NCBI GenBank assembly: GCA_028284775.1
Contig: JANQRB010000017.1
Span: 1 to 64,000 of the forward strand
Direction of reading: 5' to 3'
Origin: Candidatus Kapaibacterium sp.
Lineage (GTDB): Bacteria > Bacteroidota > Ignavibacteria > Kapaibacteriales > UBA7675
Length of the DNA: 64,000 nucleotides
In this document: piece by piece, positions 38,177 through 46,489 of the stretch
Numbering within the stretch: the first letter of the stretch is position 1
Layout: every line of letters begins with the position of its first letter
Translations under genes and position numbers: made by a program
The notes under the pieces: model-generated
Databases searched by the model: none
Told to the model about the DNA's origin: nothing
Seen by the model: the letters and a program-made list of their open reading frames with translations, nothing else

Positions 38177-38703
38177 GGTCCACGCTATCCGTTGAGAAAG
38201 AAATGTCAGGTCAAAATAGTGATTTTAGCAGATTGTGCCTGTATAAAATTACCTTAATGCAGGCGCTGGCGGCTAAGCGGCGTCGAGACCTTCGGCATAA
38301 AGCGGCACTTTAGTGCTTTGAGTGTTTCGGATTGTGCAGGAGACCTCGCCTTCTCTCCTCCAGGATTGCTGCTTGGAAACTCGGGCAGGGACCGGCATAG
38401 CGCAGAGAAAAGCATATCTTGACCACCTGCCTACGACAAGAGAGAATACGCTGCAGCACAGGGATGGGCATTGGTGCCTCGGCACTGCCGCAACGATCTT
38501 CGTGTCCGATTTTACGTGAATTTCGCAAAAATGTCAAGTACCGAATGCTCGCGGTACGAGCTCTTATCAGGCAGGTCTTTTTTGTGCATCGCAGAAAAAG
38601 TGGTGGAATTTTGAGCGAAAATGCTGTAGTTTGCATACTTGCAACAAGTATGCGGCTTATCCATCAAATATCGTAAGAGTAGTTTTGCCCATTCGGAGGT
38701 TTC
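38177..38703. other. 527-base intergenic region between divergent regulator and lipoprotein genes
   Basis: Carries both 5' regions. I find no gene: minus-strand frames here (for example 38310-38636) lack a ribosome site and family features. Visible structures are a hairpin at 38538-38557 (arms GTACCG and CGGTAC, 8-base loop) and a perfect inverted repeat at 38633-38653. A structured small RNA cannot be excluded from reading alone. Confidence 0.45.
38633..38653. promoter_or_regulatory. Perfect 9-bp inverted repeat upstream of the coiled-coil lipoprotein gene
   Basis: Arms GCATACTTG (38633-38641) and CAAGTATGC (38645-38653) are exact complements around a CAA spacer. The site begins in the last base of a TAGTTTG promoter-like box and ends 50 bases before the ATG at 38704. 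Position and dyad symmetry fit an operator for a dimeric repressor. Confidence 0.55.
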
Positions 38704-38985
38704 ATGCGCAAGAAGACTAGAGCACTGCTCCTTGGAGGCCTGTTTGCGTTATCATCGGTGATGATCGGCTGTTCGAGCAACATCACGGAACAGCAATTGC
38801 AGCAGATCCAAGATTTACGTAAGCAGCAAGCTCAGCTCCAGGAATCCATCAGAAAACGTGAAGCGGACATTGCCGCACTACGAACCGAGATCCAGTCTCG
38901 ACAGCGTGATTTGGACAAATGTGAAGAGAAGAAGCGCTTTATAAAGGAAAAGCTGAAAAACTGGCCAAACGTGTGGCCGGATTGA
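38704..38985 (+). CDS. Small coiled-coil lipoprotein, 93 aa
   Basis: GGAGG precedes the ATG by 5 bases. The product has a basic start, a hydrophobic stretch and a lipobox SSVMIGC, so Cys23 should be lipidated. The mature 70 residues are a continuous amphipathic helix (QLQQIQDLRKQQAQLQESIR, then KREADIAALRTEI) with heptad spacing, ending NWPNVWPD. This recalls Lpp-like or SmpA-sized envelope lipoproteins, but there is no clear family match. It is upstream of the LysM protein gene (129-base gap), and both products are coiled coil and exported, which suggests a shared envelope role. A perfect inverted repeat upstream could be its operator. Confidence 0.82.
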   Translation: MRKKTRALLLGGLFALSSVMIGCSSNITEQQLQQIQDLRKQQAQLQESIRKREADIAALRTEIQSRQRDLDKCEEKKRFIKEKLKNWPNVWPD

Positions 38986-39049
38986 TAGTCGTAACACTGC
39001 CGGGCGGCGGTATCTGCTACCACAACGGGTGGCGCTGACCGGAACGAGA

Positions 39050-39083
39050 TTTGCGGAACTCTTTACCAAAGCAAATAATTTTA
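39050..39083 (+). promoter_or_regulatory. Candidate promoter for the LysM protein gene
   Basis: TTTG (39050-39053), a 22-base spacer and TAATTTTA (39076-39083; 7 of 8 with TAnnTTTG counting the free positions) fit the Bacteroidota promoter form. It would give a leader of about 25 bases before the ATG at 39115, separating this gene from the lipoprotein gene upstream. Confidence 0.35.
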
Positions 39084-39114
39084 CACTTCCATACTATATC
39101 AGTAACAAGCAACC

Positions 39115-39906
39115 ATGATTAAGCGACTAGTACTTCTTCCGATCATCTGTCTCGTGTTGGCCAGCGCTGTCTGCGTCGCGCAGGAATACAATCCCAATAC
39201 GCCGGATAAGATGTTGACCGAGGAACAAGCCGATATTCGCATTGCGAAACTCCGTGAAGCTGTAGCTGACCTGGAAAAAAAGCTCAAAGACCTCGACGGC
39301 GACGTAAGTGAGCTGAAGGACGAACTGGACAAGATAAATCAAGAACTCAAAGAATGTAACGAAGAGCTTTACGCTCTGGTTGGAGCAAGCCAGGCAGACG
39401 TGGATCAGTTTGCGCAGGCGCTGGGCGTTCTTGAGGGCAAAGTTCGGGAAATGAAGCGTCTTTCAGACGATGAGCTGGCGGATCGCCGCGCGGAAGTGGA
39501 AAAGCTCGACGCCGAATACCGGGAGCTACGCAAAAACAAAATTGCGGTTATGCCCCAGTTCTACGATCGGATGGTCAAGCTTGGCCGTGATATCAAGGGC
39601 CTTTACAAAGAGAAAAAAACCAGCAAGTACATAGTCGGCACCTGGGCGAAAGATCGCGATTGCCTGTGGAACATAGCCGCCAAAACAACAATTTACGGCG
39701 ACGCCTTTATGTGGCCGAAAATCTGGCAGGCCAACACCGATCAGATTCGCAATCCCGACATCATTTTCCCCGGTCAGGAATTAATGATTCCGGCACCGGC
39801 TCCAAAAACGAGTGAAGAACTCAAAGCGGAACGCCGCTACTGGCGTAAGAAAACTCAGGAAGCGGCTGCGGGTGAAACCGGTGAAGCGAGCGGCGGTTCG
39901 AACTAA
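39115..39906 (+). CDS. Secreted coiled-coil protein with C-terminal LysM domain
   Basis: A 263-residue exported protein: signal peptide MIKRLVLLPIICLVLASAVCVAQ, then a helical coiled-coil region at about 35-150 (LREAVADLEKKLKDLDGDVS, ELKDELDKINQELKECNEEL), then a LysM-type domain at about 171-226. The latter reads YIVGTWAKDRDCLWNIAAKT, then AFMWPKIWQAN...NPDIIFPGQELMIP, which is a good match to LysM with the usual DxLWxIA, I-W-x-AN and I-x-PGQ-L-x-IP landmarks. LysM binds peptidoglycan, so this protein probably bridges the cell wall and another partner through its coiled coil. A short charged tail follows. A strong terminator lies 24 bases after the stop. Confidence 0.9.
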   Translation: MIKRLVLLPIICLVLASAVCVAQEYNPNTPDKMLTEEQADIRIAKLREAVADLEKKLKDLDGDVSELKDELDKINQELKECNEELYALVGASQADVDQFAQALGVLEGKVREMKRLSDDELADRRAEVEKLDAEYRELRKNKIAVMPQFYDRMVKLGRDIKGLYKEKKTSKYIVGTWAKDRDCLWNIAAKTTIYGDAFMWPKIWQANTDQIRNPDIIFPGQELMIPAPAPKTSEELKAERRYWRKKTQEAAAGETGEASGGSN

Positions 39907-39929
39907 GAACTTCTGCCGAGCAAAACCAC

Positions 39930-39966
39930 AAAGTCCCGCGCCCTCCAGCGTCGGGACTTTTTTTTT
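39930..39966 (+). terminator. Rho-independent terminator after the LysM protein gene
   Basis: A 9-bp perfect stem (AAAGTCCCG at 39930-39938 and CGGGACTTT at 39952-39960) with a 13-base loop runs into a tract of nine T residues. It separates the LysM protein transcript from phoH. Confidence 0.93.
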
Positions 39967-40076
39967 GGAAGATTCATGCGCCGGCCAGGGTCAGCCTGTA
40001 ATTTACGTTGGTATCTGTTCAACATTATTGTCATCTTCGGTGAGGAATACTCACGATTTCACAGAATGAACACGGA

Positions 40077-41126
40077 ATGGACTATACAGAAAAACGATTG
40101 AAACTGGATGGAGCAGACGCGCTGCTGCTTTTTGGCTATAATGATTCCAACCTGCATTTGATCGAAAATCGCTATGATGCGACCGTGACGGTCCGGGGCG
40201 ACGCGATCCTGATTCGCGGCGAAAGCGACGAAGTCAAACAGATTGAAAAAATTCTGCTGGAGCTTCAATACATCATTCATCATAGCGGCAAACTTGAAGT
40301 CAAAGATGTGACGACGGTTATCGATCTGATTGCCGCTGACCGTGAAGCGAGCCGCAGGAAGCCTTCAAACACGGGCAGCAGCGGTACGCTGGTGTATCAA
40401 GGGCATAAGGACGAAGTACGCGCGCGTACCGCTACCCAGAAGAGCTATGTGGAGAAGGTTCGCAGCAATGATGTTGTCTTTGCGATCGGGCCGGCGGGTA
40501 CGGGAAAAACCTATCTGGCCGTCGCGCTGGCGCTGTCCAGCCTGAAAAACGGCGAAATCGGCCGGATTGTCATTTCGCGTCCGGCGGTCGAAGCCGGTGA
40601 GTCGCTGGGCTTTCTGCCGGGCGATTTTCAGGAAAAGGTGGACCCCTACCTGCGTCCCATCTTTGACGCCTTGTCCGAAATGCTTGGCGGCGAGAAGCTC
40701 AAGAGCCTGATGGAAAAGCGCATTGTGGAAGTGATTCCCCTGGCCTATATGCGCGGCCGCACCTTCAATAACTCCTTTATCATTCTTGATGAGGCCCAAA
40801 ACTCAACCGTCACCCAGATGAAGATGTTTCTGACCCGTCTCGGCCGCAACAGCAAGGCCGTTATTACGGGCGACATAACCCAGATAGACCTGGACGGCAA
40901 GAGTGACTCCGGACTGGTGGACGTGCAGTTTGTCTTGAGCGAAGTACGCGGCATCAGCTTCATATACTTCGACCGCAATGACGTGGTCCGCCATCGCCTT
41001 GTGGCCGACATCATTGATGCCTACGAGCAGAGCCAGGATAAATCGGAGAGTTCAGCGCCTCAACGCAAAAGCAAAGGCAGGCAGGGCCCGACCGCGCCGA
41101 AAGACAATGGACGTGATGAAGGATAG
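40077..41126 (+). CDS. phoH: PhoH-family ATPase
   Basis: A 349-residue cytoplasmic ATPase. An N-terminal domain of about 100 residues (RYDATVTVRGDAILIRGES resembles a KH-like fold) precedes the PhoH core with Walker A GPAGTGKT (about 138-145), SRPAVEAGESLGFLPGD, and Walker B FIILDEAQNST. The sensor region VITGDITQIDL is intact. A Ser/Lys-rich tail follows. PhoH proteins are linked to RNA metabolism and to ribosome maturation with YbeY; the exact activity is not settled in the literature. The stop is 6 bases before cdaA, so the two are co-transcribed. In many bacteria phoH neighbours ybeY; here cdaA takes that place. Confidence 0.95.
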   Translation: MDYTEKRLKLDGADALLLFGYNDSNLHLIENRYDATVTVRGDAILIRGESDEVKQIEKILLELQYIIHHSGKLEVKDVTTVIDLIAADREASRRKPSNTGSSGTLVYQGHKDEVRARTATQKSYVEKVRSNDVVFAIGPAGTGKTYLAVALALSSLKNGEIGRIVISRPAVEAGESLGFLPGDFQEKVDPYLRPIFDALSEMLGGEKLKSLMEKRIVEVIPLAYMRGRTFNNSFIILDEAQNSTVTQMKMFLTRLGRNSKAVITGDITQIDLDGKSDSGLVDVQFVLSEVRGISFIYFDRNDVVRHRLVADIIDAYEQSQDKSESSAPQRKSKGRQGPTAPKDNGRDEG

Positions 41127-41132
41127 AAGCGG

Positions 41133-41948
41133 ATGGTAGAGCTGTTTCAGATAGGATTTGTGGATGTGACGCTGCGAGACCTGGTAGACATCATGGTCGT
41201 CACCTACATTTTCTATCGTATATACCAGGCGCTGCGCAACACAATTGCTATTCAGCTGATCCTCGGCCTTATCCTGCTGATGGGGCTCTATTTGTTTACC
41301 TCGGCGCTGGACATCCGCGCCATCAAGTGGCTGCTCGATTCGCTTTCCGAAGTATGGCTGATAGCTTTCATTATCGTGTTTCAACCTGAAATCCGGCGCT
41401 TACTCTTTCCGCTCCTGCGAACACCGCTGCTGAATCTTTTCGGAAAATCCAATATCACCGAGGCAATCGATGAGGTGCTCGAAGCGGTGCAGGAAATGGC
41501 CGAGAAGCACACGGGCGCGATAATCATCTTTGCCCGCGAACGCAATATCACGATGACGACCGATACCGGCGTGCCGATCCAGGGTCAGCTCACAAAAGAA
41601 CTCCTTGTGTCGATATTCAATCCAAAGTCGCCTTTGCACGATGGCGCCGTCATCATTCAAAACGGCATCGTGCAGGCGGCCGGATGTATCCTGCCGCTCA
41701 GTACGACCACTAAGTATGACGGCAGGAATCTGGGCACGCGTCATCGTGCTGCACTCGGCATATCCGAGCAGGCGGACGTGCTGGCTCTGGTCGTGTCGGA
41801 GGAAACCGGCAAGATATCCCTGGCGGAAAACGGCGGCTTTCGGATGTACCTGAAACTGGATGAACTGGAAACGACGCTGCGTGAACGCCTCACGCTTGAA
41901 GGCAGCGGCGAACAGGACAAAACTCTCTTTTCATTCTCGCGCAGCTGA
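41133..41948 (+). CDS. cdaA: Diadenylate cyclase CdaA (membrane-bound DAC domain protein)
   Basis: Makes cyclic di-AMP from two ATP. Three predicted membrane helices fill residues 1-90 (DIMVVTYIFYRIYQ; IAIQLILGLILLMGLYLF; VWLIAFIIVFQPEIRRLLF), then comes the DAC domain with the two catalytic motifs DGAVII (about 169) and GTRHRAALG (about 200), both intact. Length (271) and layout match the CdaA/DacA class. AAGGAT lies 10 bases upstream of the ATG. It shares a transcript with phoH. C-di-AMP usually controls potassium and osmotic balance and cell-wall homeostasis; no effector gene is visible nearby, though dacB follows downstream. Confidence 0.97.
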   Translation: MVELFQIGFVDVTLRDLVDIMVVTYIFYRIYQALRNTIAIQLILGLILLMGLYLFTSALDIRAIKWLLDSLSEVWLIAFIIVFQPEIRRLLFPLLRTPLLNLFGKSNITEAIDEVLEAVQEMAEKHTGAIIIFARERNITMTTDTGVPIQGQLTKELLVSIFNPKSPLHDGAVIIQNGIVQAAGCILPLSTTTKYDGRNLGTRHRAALGISEQADVLALVVSEETGKISLAENGGFRMYLKLDELETTLRERLTLEGSGEQDKTLFSFSRS

Positions 41949-42013
41949 TACGCGACTGCGGCGGCATACGCGGCGGACAATATCTGTTTCTGCGAACTAT
42001 ACGGAAACGACAT

Positions 42014-42655
42014 TTGACGGTATTTGAATTGCAGCGCGCCGAACTGGTGGAGCAGTTACGGAAGCGCGGCATTGTAAATGAGGCGGTGCTTGCGGCCGTC
42101 GGCGCCGTGGCGCGCGAGGAATTTGTTCCCGACGCCTTTCGATCACGCGCCTATGAGGATTCGGCCTTGCCGATCGACTGCCAGCAGACTATCTCGCAGC
42201 CCTATACGGTGGCATATATGACCTCGCTGCTTGACCTCAAGCCAGACGACAGGGTGCTGGAGGTCGGTACCGGCAGCGGCTATCAGGCCGCCGTTCTGGC
42301 ACAGACGGGCGCACGCGTCTTCAGCATCGAGCGTATTCCCGAATTGCATTACGAAACACGTGAGCGGCTTGATCGGCTGGGACTCCCGATCGCGACGCAC
42401 CTGGGCGACGGCAGCATCGGCTGGAGAGAATTTGCGCCCTACGACGCCATCATTGTTACAGCGGGCTCGCCCGACGTACCGCAGGCACTCATCGATCAGC
42501 TGGGAAGGGGCGGACGTCTGGTTATTCCAATCGGCGACCGCAGCGGGCAGGTGCTCTATCGCATACGTCGCGATGACAACGGCAATCTGCTCGGTGAGGA
42601 ATTCCATGAGTTTCGCTTCGTGCCATTGATCGGCAAACAGGCATGGGACAAATAG
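42014..42655 (+). CDS. pcm: Protein-L-isoaspartate O-methyltransferase
   Basis: A 213-residue SAM-dependent methyltransferase that starts repair of isoaspartyl residues in damaged proteins. The family motif AREEFVPDAFRSRAYEDSAL is followed by ISQPYTVAYMTSLL (substrate side) and the SAM-binding VLEVGTGSGYQAAVLA, then GGRLVIPIG. The start is the TTG at 42014: GGAAA lies 10 bases upstream and no ATG precedes the conserved domain in frame. The last 13 bases overlap miaA, so translation of the two is coupled. A 65-base gap separates it from cdaA. Confidence 0.95.
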   Translation: MTVFELQRAELVEQLRKRGIVNEAVLAAVGAVAREEFVPDAFRSRAYEDSALPIDCQQTISQPYTVAYMTSLLDLKPDDRVLEVGTGSGYQAAVLAQTGARVFSIERIPELHYETRERLDRLGLPIATHLGDGSIGWREFAPYDAIIVTAGSPDVPQALIDQLGRGGRLVIPIGDRSGQVLYRIRRDDNGNLLGEEFHEFRFVPLIGKQAWDK

Positions 42656-43623
42656 ATCAGGCAAGTTCAGCAAGCCCCGGCAAACCCCTGCTTGTTATCC
42701 TCGGCCCTACCGCCGCCGGTAAAACCGAGCTTGCCTGCGCGGTGGCCGATATCATGAACGTGACGCTGATTTCGGCGGATTCGCGTCAGGTATTTCGCAA
42801 GCTGACGATAGGCACCGCCAAGCCCGATCCGATGGTCCTGGCGCGCTACCCGCACGAATGTATCGATATAGTCGACCCCGATGAATCTTACAGCGCCGGC
42901 CGCTTTGCCGACGACGCCGGCGAGATCATCCGGCGCTGCTCGGCACGGGACACGACCCCCGTTGTCGTCGGCGGCTCGGGGCTCTACATTCAGGCCCTTT
43001 GCCAGGGGATGTTCCGGCAGACGAATGATCTGGACTTCAGCAAACAGCGCGCCCGCCTGCAGGAACGACTGGTGCAGGAAGGCATCGAAGCCTTGTACAG
43101 CGAACTGAAGGCGCTCGATCCCGAATCGGCGGCTCGTTACCGAGACGGCAACCCGCGCCGCATTCTACGCGCCCTGGAGTACTTCCATGTTGTCGGGCGG
43201 CCGATATCGCTCGATCATCGTCAGCAGGCGCCACGCTTGGCACGGACCTGCATATATGTGGGCGTGCATCGGGATCGCAGCGAATTGTACCGTCGCATCA
43301 ACGAACGCAGCGCGGCTATGTTTGCGAATGGACTGGTCGAGGAGACAGAAGCTTTGTTGCAGTCGGGTTATGCGCCGACGCTTAACGCACTTAACACCGT
43401 GGGGTACAAAGAGTGCGTCGCACTGCTCGACGGCTCGATAAGCCGGGAGCGCGCACTGGAGCTGACCAGCCAAAAAACACGCAACTATGCCAAACGGCAA
43501 TTAACCTGGTTTCGGCGTAACGATGCCATCACCTGGCTGGAAGGCAATCCGGAAGCTATTGCTCAAAAGGTCGCGACAATGTATATTGCCGCCCTCGGAG
43601 ATGCGGCAGAGTACAATCACTAG
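42643..43623 (+). CDS. miaA: tRNA dimethylallyltransferase
   Basis: A 326-residue enzyme that prenylates A37 of tRNAs reading UNN codons. The P-loop GPTAAGKT is at residues 21-28, followed by LISADSRQVFRKLTIGTAKP, HECIDIVDPDESYSAGRFADD, VGGSGLYIQAL, and the tRNA-binding NPRRILRALE and TSQKTRNYAKRQLTWFRRN. All family motifs are present and the length is normal. The ATG overlaps the end of pcm by 13 bases. Its 3' end is 49 bases before the chosen dacB start. Confidence 0.97.
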   Translation: MGQIDQASSASPGKPLLVILGPTAAGKTELACAVADIMNVTLISADSRQVFRKLTIGTAKPDPMVLARYPHECIDIVDPDESYSAGRFADDAGEIIRRCSARDTTPVVVGGSGLYIQALCQGMFRQTNDLDFSKQRARLQERLVQEGIEALYSELKALDPESAARYRDGNPRRILRALEYFHVVGRPISLDHRQQAPRLARTCIYVGVHRDRSELYRRINERSAAMFANGLVEETEALLQSGYAPTLNALNTVGYKECVALLDGSISRERALELTSQKTRNYAKRQLTWFRRNDAITWLEGNPEAIAQKVATMYIAALGDAAEYNH

Positions 43624-43672
43624 CTACTATACGACGGCATTGTTAACCTGCGCGCCCGACGAGAACGGTATT

Positions 43673-45268
43673 ATGCAGCAGCAAAGACGAGAAAAGAGGA
43701 AGGATCTACGGCAGCTGTCAGGGTTGCCTCGGCGCTCTTTCAGAGTAGCCGTCTTGATTGTAGCTTGCGCTCTGCTGGCTTCACCATCCGTCACACCGGG
43801 ACCGAATAGCCCTGTACCCGATCTCGAACAGACAGTAATAGCCTCGGAAGTCCGCGATGAGATTTCGGCCGAAGATTCCAGTCGTGCGCTGGCGATGCTC
43901 GGCAAGGAGCTGGACCGTATTCTCGCCGATCGCTATGTCCGCAAAAGCACCTGCGGGATTGCGATAAGTTCGCTTGTCAGCGGCAAAACGCTCTACAGCC
44001 GCAATGCCGAAAAACTCTTCACTCCTGCTTCGACAACGAAAATGTTCGCGACCTCAGCGGCTTTGTACTACCTGGGCAGCGACTATAATGTTCCTACGAC
44101 TGTCTACACAGATGCGCCGGTCGTGGAAGATGGGCTGCTCGACGGCAATCTCTATGTCGTTGGCTATGGCGATCCGCTGCTCGAAACACCGGATATCGAA
44201 ATTCTCGCCGATCAGATACGCAATCTTGGCATCGATTCGATATCGGGTAGTATCTACGCCGATGGTTCGTATTTCGACAATGTCTACAGTCGCTTCAAAT
44301 ACAGCGGCGATGCGGACGAGGTGCAAAAGCTGCCGCCGGTTGCCGGCCTGACCATCAATCGCAATCGAATCAACGTCCGGGTTTCGGCGCCGAGTCGCTC
44401 GGGCCGCCGTCTCTACGTCCAGACCGTACCGGACTGCGACGCGTTCAGCTTCGTCGTTTCGGCAACTTCGAGCAAGGGGCGCAACTACCGGCGCAGCGTA
44501 CGCGTCTCGTCATCGCTGGCTGAAGACGGTCGTCAGCAGATCGCTGTCAGAGGACGCCTGCGGACGGGACGCAGCTATGTTTACACGCTTGACCTGCGCA
44601 ATCCGCCGATGGTGGCGGCCAGCCTCCTCTACAACCGTTTGCTCAGCGGCGGCGTTGCAATCGCCGGCGGCTTCGATGTACGGAAACTTCCCATCCATGC
44701 CGCAGTCCTGACCGAATATTATCATTCACTGGAGGAAATCATTGCGGGCACCAACAAGCGCAGTGATAACTTTCTGGCGGAAAATGTCTTTAAACTGATT
44801 GGCGCATATTCGGGCGTCGACAAAAGCACGGCCCGCGAAGCTGTTACGATGATTCACACATCGCTGGACGAAAGGAATATTTCCTGCAGGGAATGTGTCA
44901 TCAATGATGGATCGGGTCTTTCCCGTCGCAATTTGTTCTCGCCACTGGCCCAGGTGAATTTGCTTCAGGATGCCGTAGAGCAGCCCTTTGGCGAAGTCTT
45001 CTATTCGTCTCTGTCTGTCGCCGGAGTGGACGGCACCTTAAAAGGTCGTATGATCGGGAGTCTCGCCGCTAACAATCTTGTCGGCAAAACCGGAACATTG
45101 CGCAATGTCAGCGCCCTGGCCGGCTATGTGACAACCCAGGACGGCGAGCGGCTGGCCTTTTCCTTCCTGTTTAACGGCCGATATGTTTCGCACTTCAAAA
45201 AGCTGGAAAATCAACTCGGCATGGTCTTAGCGAATTTCAGCTATAGCCAGGGCCTGACCCGCGGTTAA
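43673..45268 (+). CDS. dacB: D-alanyl-D-alanine carboxypeptidase/endopeptidase, PBP4 class (peptidase S13)
   Basis: Trims peptidoglycan side chains and cross-links in the periplasm. I chose the ATG at 43673 (531 residues): it leaves miaA intact and gives a basic start plus a hydrophobic export segment (VAVLIVACALLASPSV). The three penicillin-binding motifs are all present: S-T-T-K at about residue 120 (FTPASTTKMFAT), S-D-N at about 363 (NKRSDNFLAEN) and K-T-G at about 470 (LVGKTGTLRN). The S13 insert domain between the first two (LYVVGYGDPLLETPDI, SISGSIYADGSYFDN) is there. An in-frame start at 43523 would overlap miaA by 101 bases and lacks a signal sequence. It converges on the glycosyltransferase gene, overlapping by 4 bases. 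Confidence 0.95.
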   Translation: MQQQRREKRKDLRQLSGLPRRSFRVAVLIVACALLASPSVTPGPNSPVPDLEQTVIASEVRDEISAEDSSRALAMLGKELDRILADRYVRKSTCGIAISSLVSGKTLYSRNAEKLFTPASTTKMFATSAALYYLGSDYNVPTTVYTDAPVVEDGLLDGNLYVVGYGDPLLETPDIEILADQIRNLGIDSISGSIYADGSYFDNVYSRFKYSGDADEVQKLPPVAGLTINRNRINVRVSAPSRSGRRLYVQTVPDCDAFSFVVSATSSKGRNYRRSVRVSSSLAEDGRQQIAVRGRLRTGRSYVYTLDLRNPPMVAASLLYNRLLSGGVAIAGGFDVRKLPIHAAVLTEYYHSLEEIIAGTNKRSDNFLAENVFKLIGAYSGVDKSTAREAVTMIHTSLDERNISCRECVINDGSGLSRRNLFSPLAQVNLLQDAVEQPFGEVFYSSLSVAGVDGTLKGRMIGSLAANNLVGKTGTLRNVSALAGYVTTQDGERLAFSFLFNGRYVSHFKKLENQLGMVLANFSYSQGLTRG

Positions 45269-46476
45269 GACTTCCCTTCATTCGCAGCCAGTCTTCGATA
45301 CTCTTCCAGCATTATTCCGACGTTGCGTTCCCAGGTATGATGGGCGGCAAGATAACGACGCGCTGCACGCCCTCGGTCGCGGGCAAATGGCGGATCGTTG
45401 AGCAGACGGAGCAGCGCCGCGCCGTACGCCGCAGGATCATCCGCCCGAAAGAGACCGTCTTCTTCGCCCGCGCCGATACCCTCGGCCGATATGCTGGTTG
45501 CAACAACCGGCAATTCCATCGCCATCGCTTCCAATATTTTAATCCGAATCCCCCCGCCGACAAAGAGGGGGGCGCAATAAACTGCTGCCCGCGCCAGAAA
45601 AGGCTGAACGCGATCGACAAAGCCTGTTACTTCAATATGCTCCGAGCTCTGCGCCTGCAGCCAGGCGGGCGGATTTTTGCCGATAATACACAGTCTGGCG
45701 CCTGCAGCCACGCGCTGCACGTCGGGAAATACTTCACGCAGAAGCCATCTAACGGCCTCGACATTATGGACCCAGTTGAATGTCGTTGCCAGTGCAAGCT
45801 GCAAGGGATCACGTCCCCCCTCTTCAGCCTGCCATTCTTCTAAATTGACGCCCGCGCTCGCGATGACATAGCGGCCGCGCGGCTGCATACTCTGCGCGCG
45901 CTTTCGATCGCTGTCGGTAATTGCAAAGCAGACCTGCATTTTCTGATAGTGCTGTGATTCGAAACGACGCAGTTTGCGTGCCTGCCAGGCTGCGTACCAG
46001 GCTTCGGGACGCCAGCCGGCTAAACGCTCCGCGTAGCGCTGCCAGATCACCCATTCCACGTTATGGAGACGTAGTCCGACAGGCGCAGCCGTCAGCTCGC
46101 GCGCCAGCAGGGCCAGTGGAATCATCGAGGAATGATCGGCATGGATGCAATCGAACTGGTGGCTCCGGCAAATGCGGCCGAGTTCTTCCCGAATCTCCGT
46201 CCGCTGAAATTTCCATACAAAAAGCGGCAATTCCGCCAAGAGCGACCGCAGGATATTGGCCGGAGAATTACGGGTATCTGCCTTAACAACACTGAGAGCG
46301 GCGACATCGGCCAGCGCCATCTCCCGACGAGCTTCGCTGATGTCGTCGCGGCTGACAGCCAATACATGAACTTCGTGGCCTTGCCGGCTGAATTCACGGC
46401 TGATGTTGACAATACCGATTTTGCCGCCGTCGGTAGCGGGCCAGGGAAACTGCGGCATAAGTTGGAGGATACGCAT
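45265..46476 (-). CDS. Family 4 glycosyltransferase
   Basis: A 403-residue GT-B fold enzyme. The N-terminal domain starts MRILQLMPQFPWPATDGGKIG, the usual acceptor-side loop of GT4. The C-terminal domain contains GFVDRVQPFLARAAVYCAPLFVGGGIRIKILEAMAMELPVVAT-type sequence, where the E-x7-E-like pair binds the sugar nucleotide. It has no signal peptide, so it acts at the cytoplasmic membrane face. It follows the family 2 glycosyltransferase gene by 13 bases and closes the polysaccharide transcript. Donor and acceptor sugars cannot be read from sequence. Confidence 0.92.
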   Translation of the reverse strand: MRILQLMPQFPWPATDGGKIGIVNISREFSRQGHEVHVLAVSRDDISEARREMALADVAALSVVKADTRNSPANILRSLLAELPLFVWKFQRTEIREELGRICRSHQFDCIHADHSSMIPLALLARELTAAPVGLRLHNVEWVIWQRYAERLAGWRPEAWYAAWQARKLRRFESQHYQKMQVCFAITDSDRKRAQSMQPRGRYVIASAGVNLEEWQAEEGGRDPLQLALATTFNWVHNVEAVRWLLREVFPDVQRVAAGARLCIIGKNPPAWLQAQSSEHIEVTGFVDRVQPFLARAAVYCAPLFVGGGIRIKILEAMAMELPVVATSISAEGIGAGEEDGLFRADDPAAYGAALLRLLNDPPFARDRGRAARRYLAAHHTWERNVGIMLEEYRRLAANEGKS

Positions 46477-46489
46477 CAGCTATGTGCAC

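Noticed and set aside
38177..38703. Structured RNA (tmRNA, 6S, RNase P or riboswitch)
   Set aside because: Only short hairpins can be seen. No conserved core, tRNA-like end or ligand-pocket motif could be recognised by reading.
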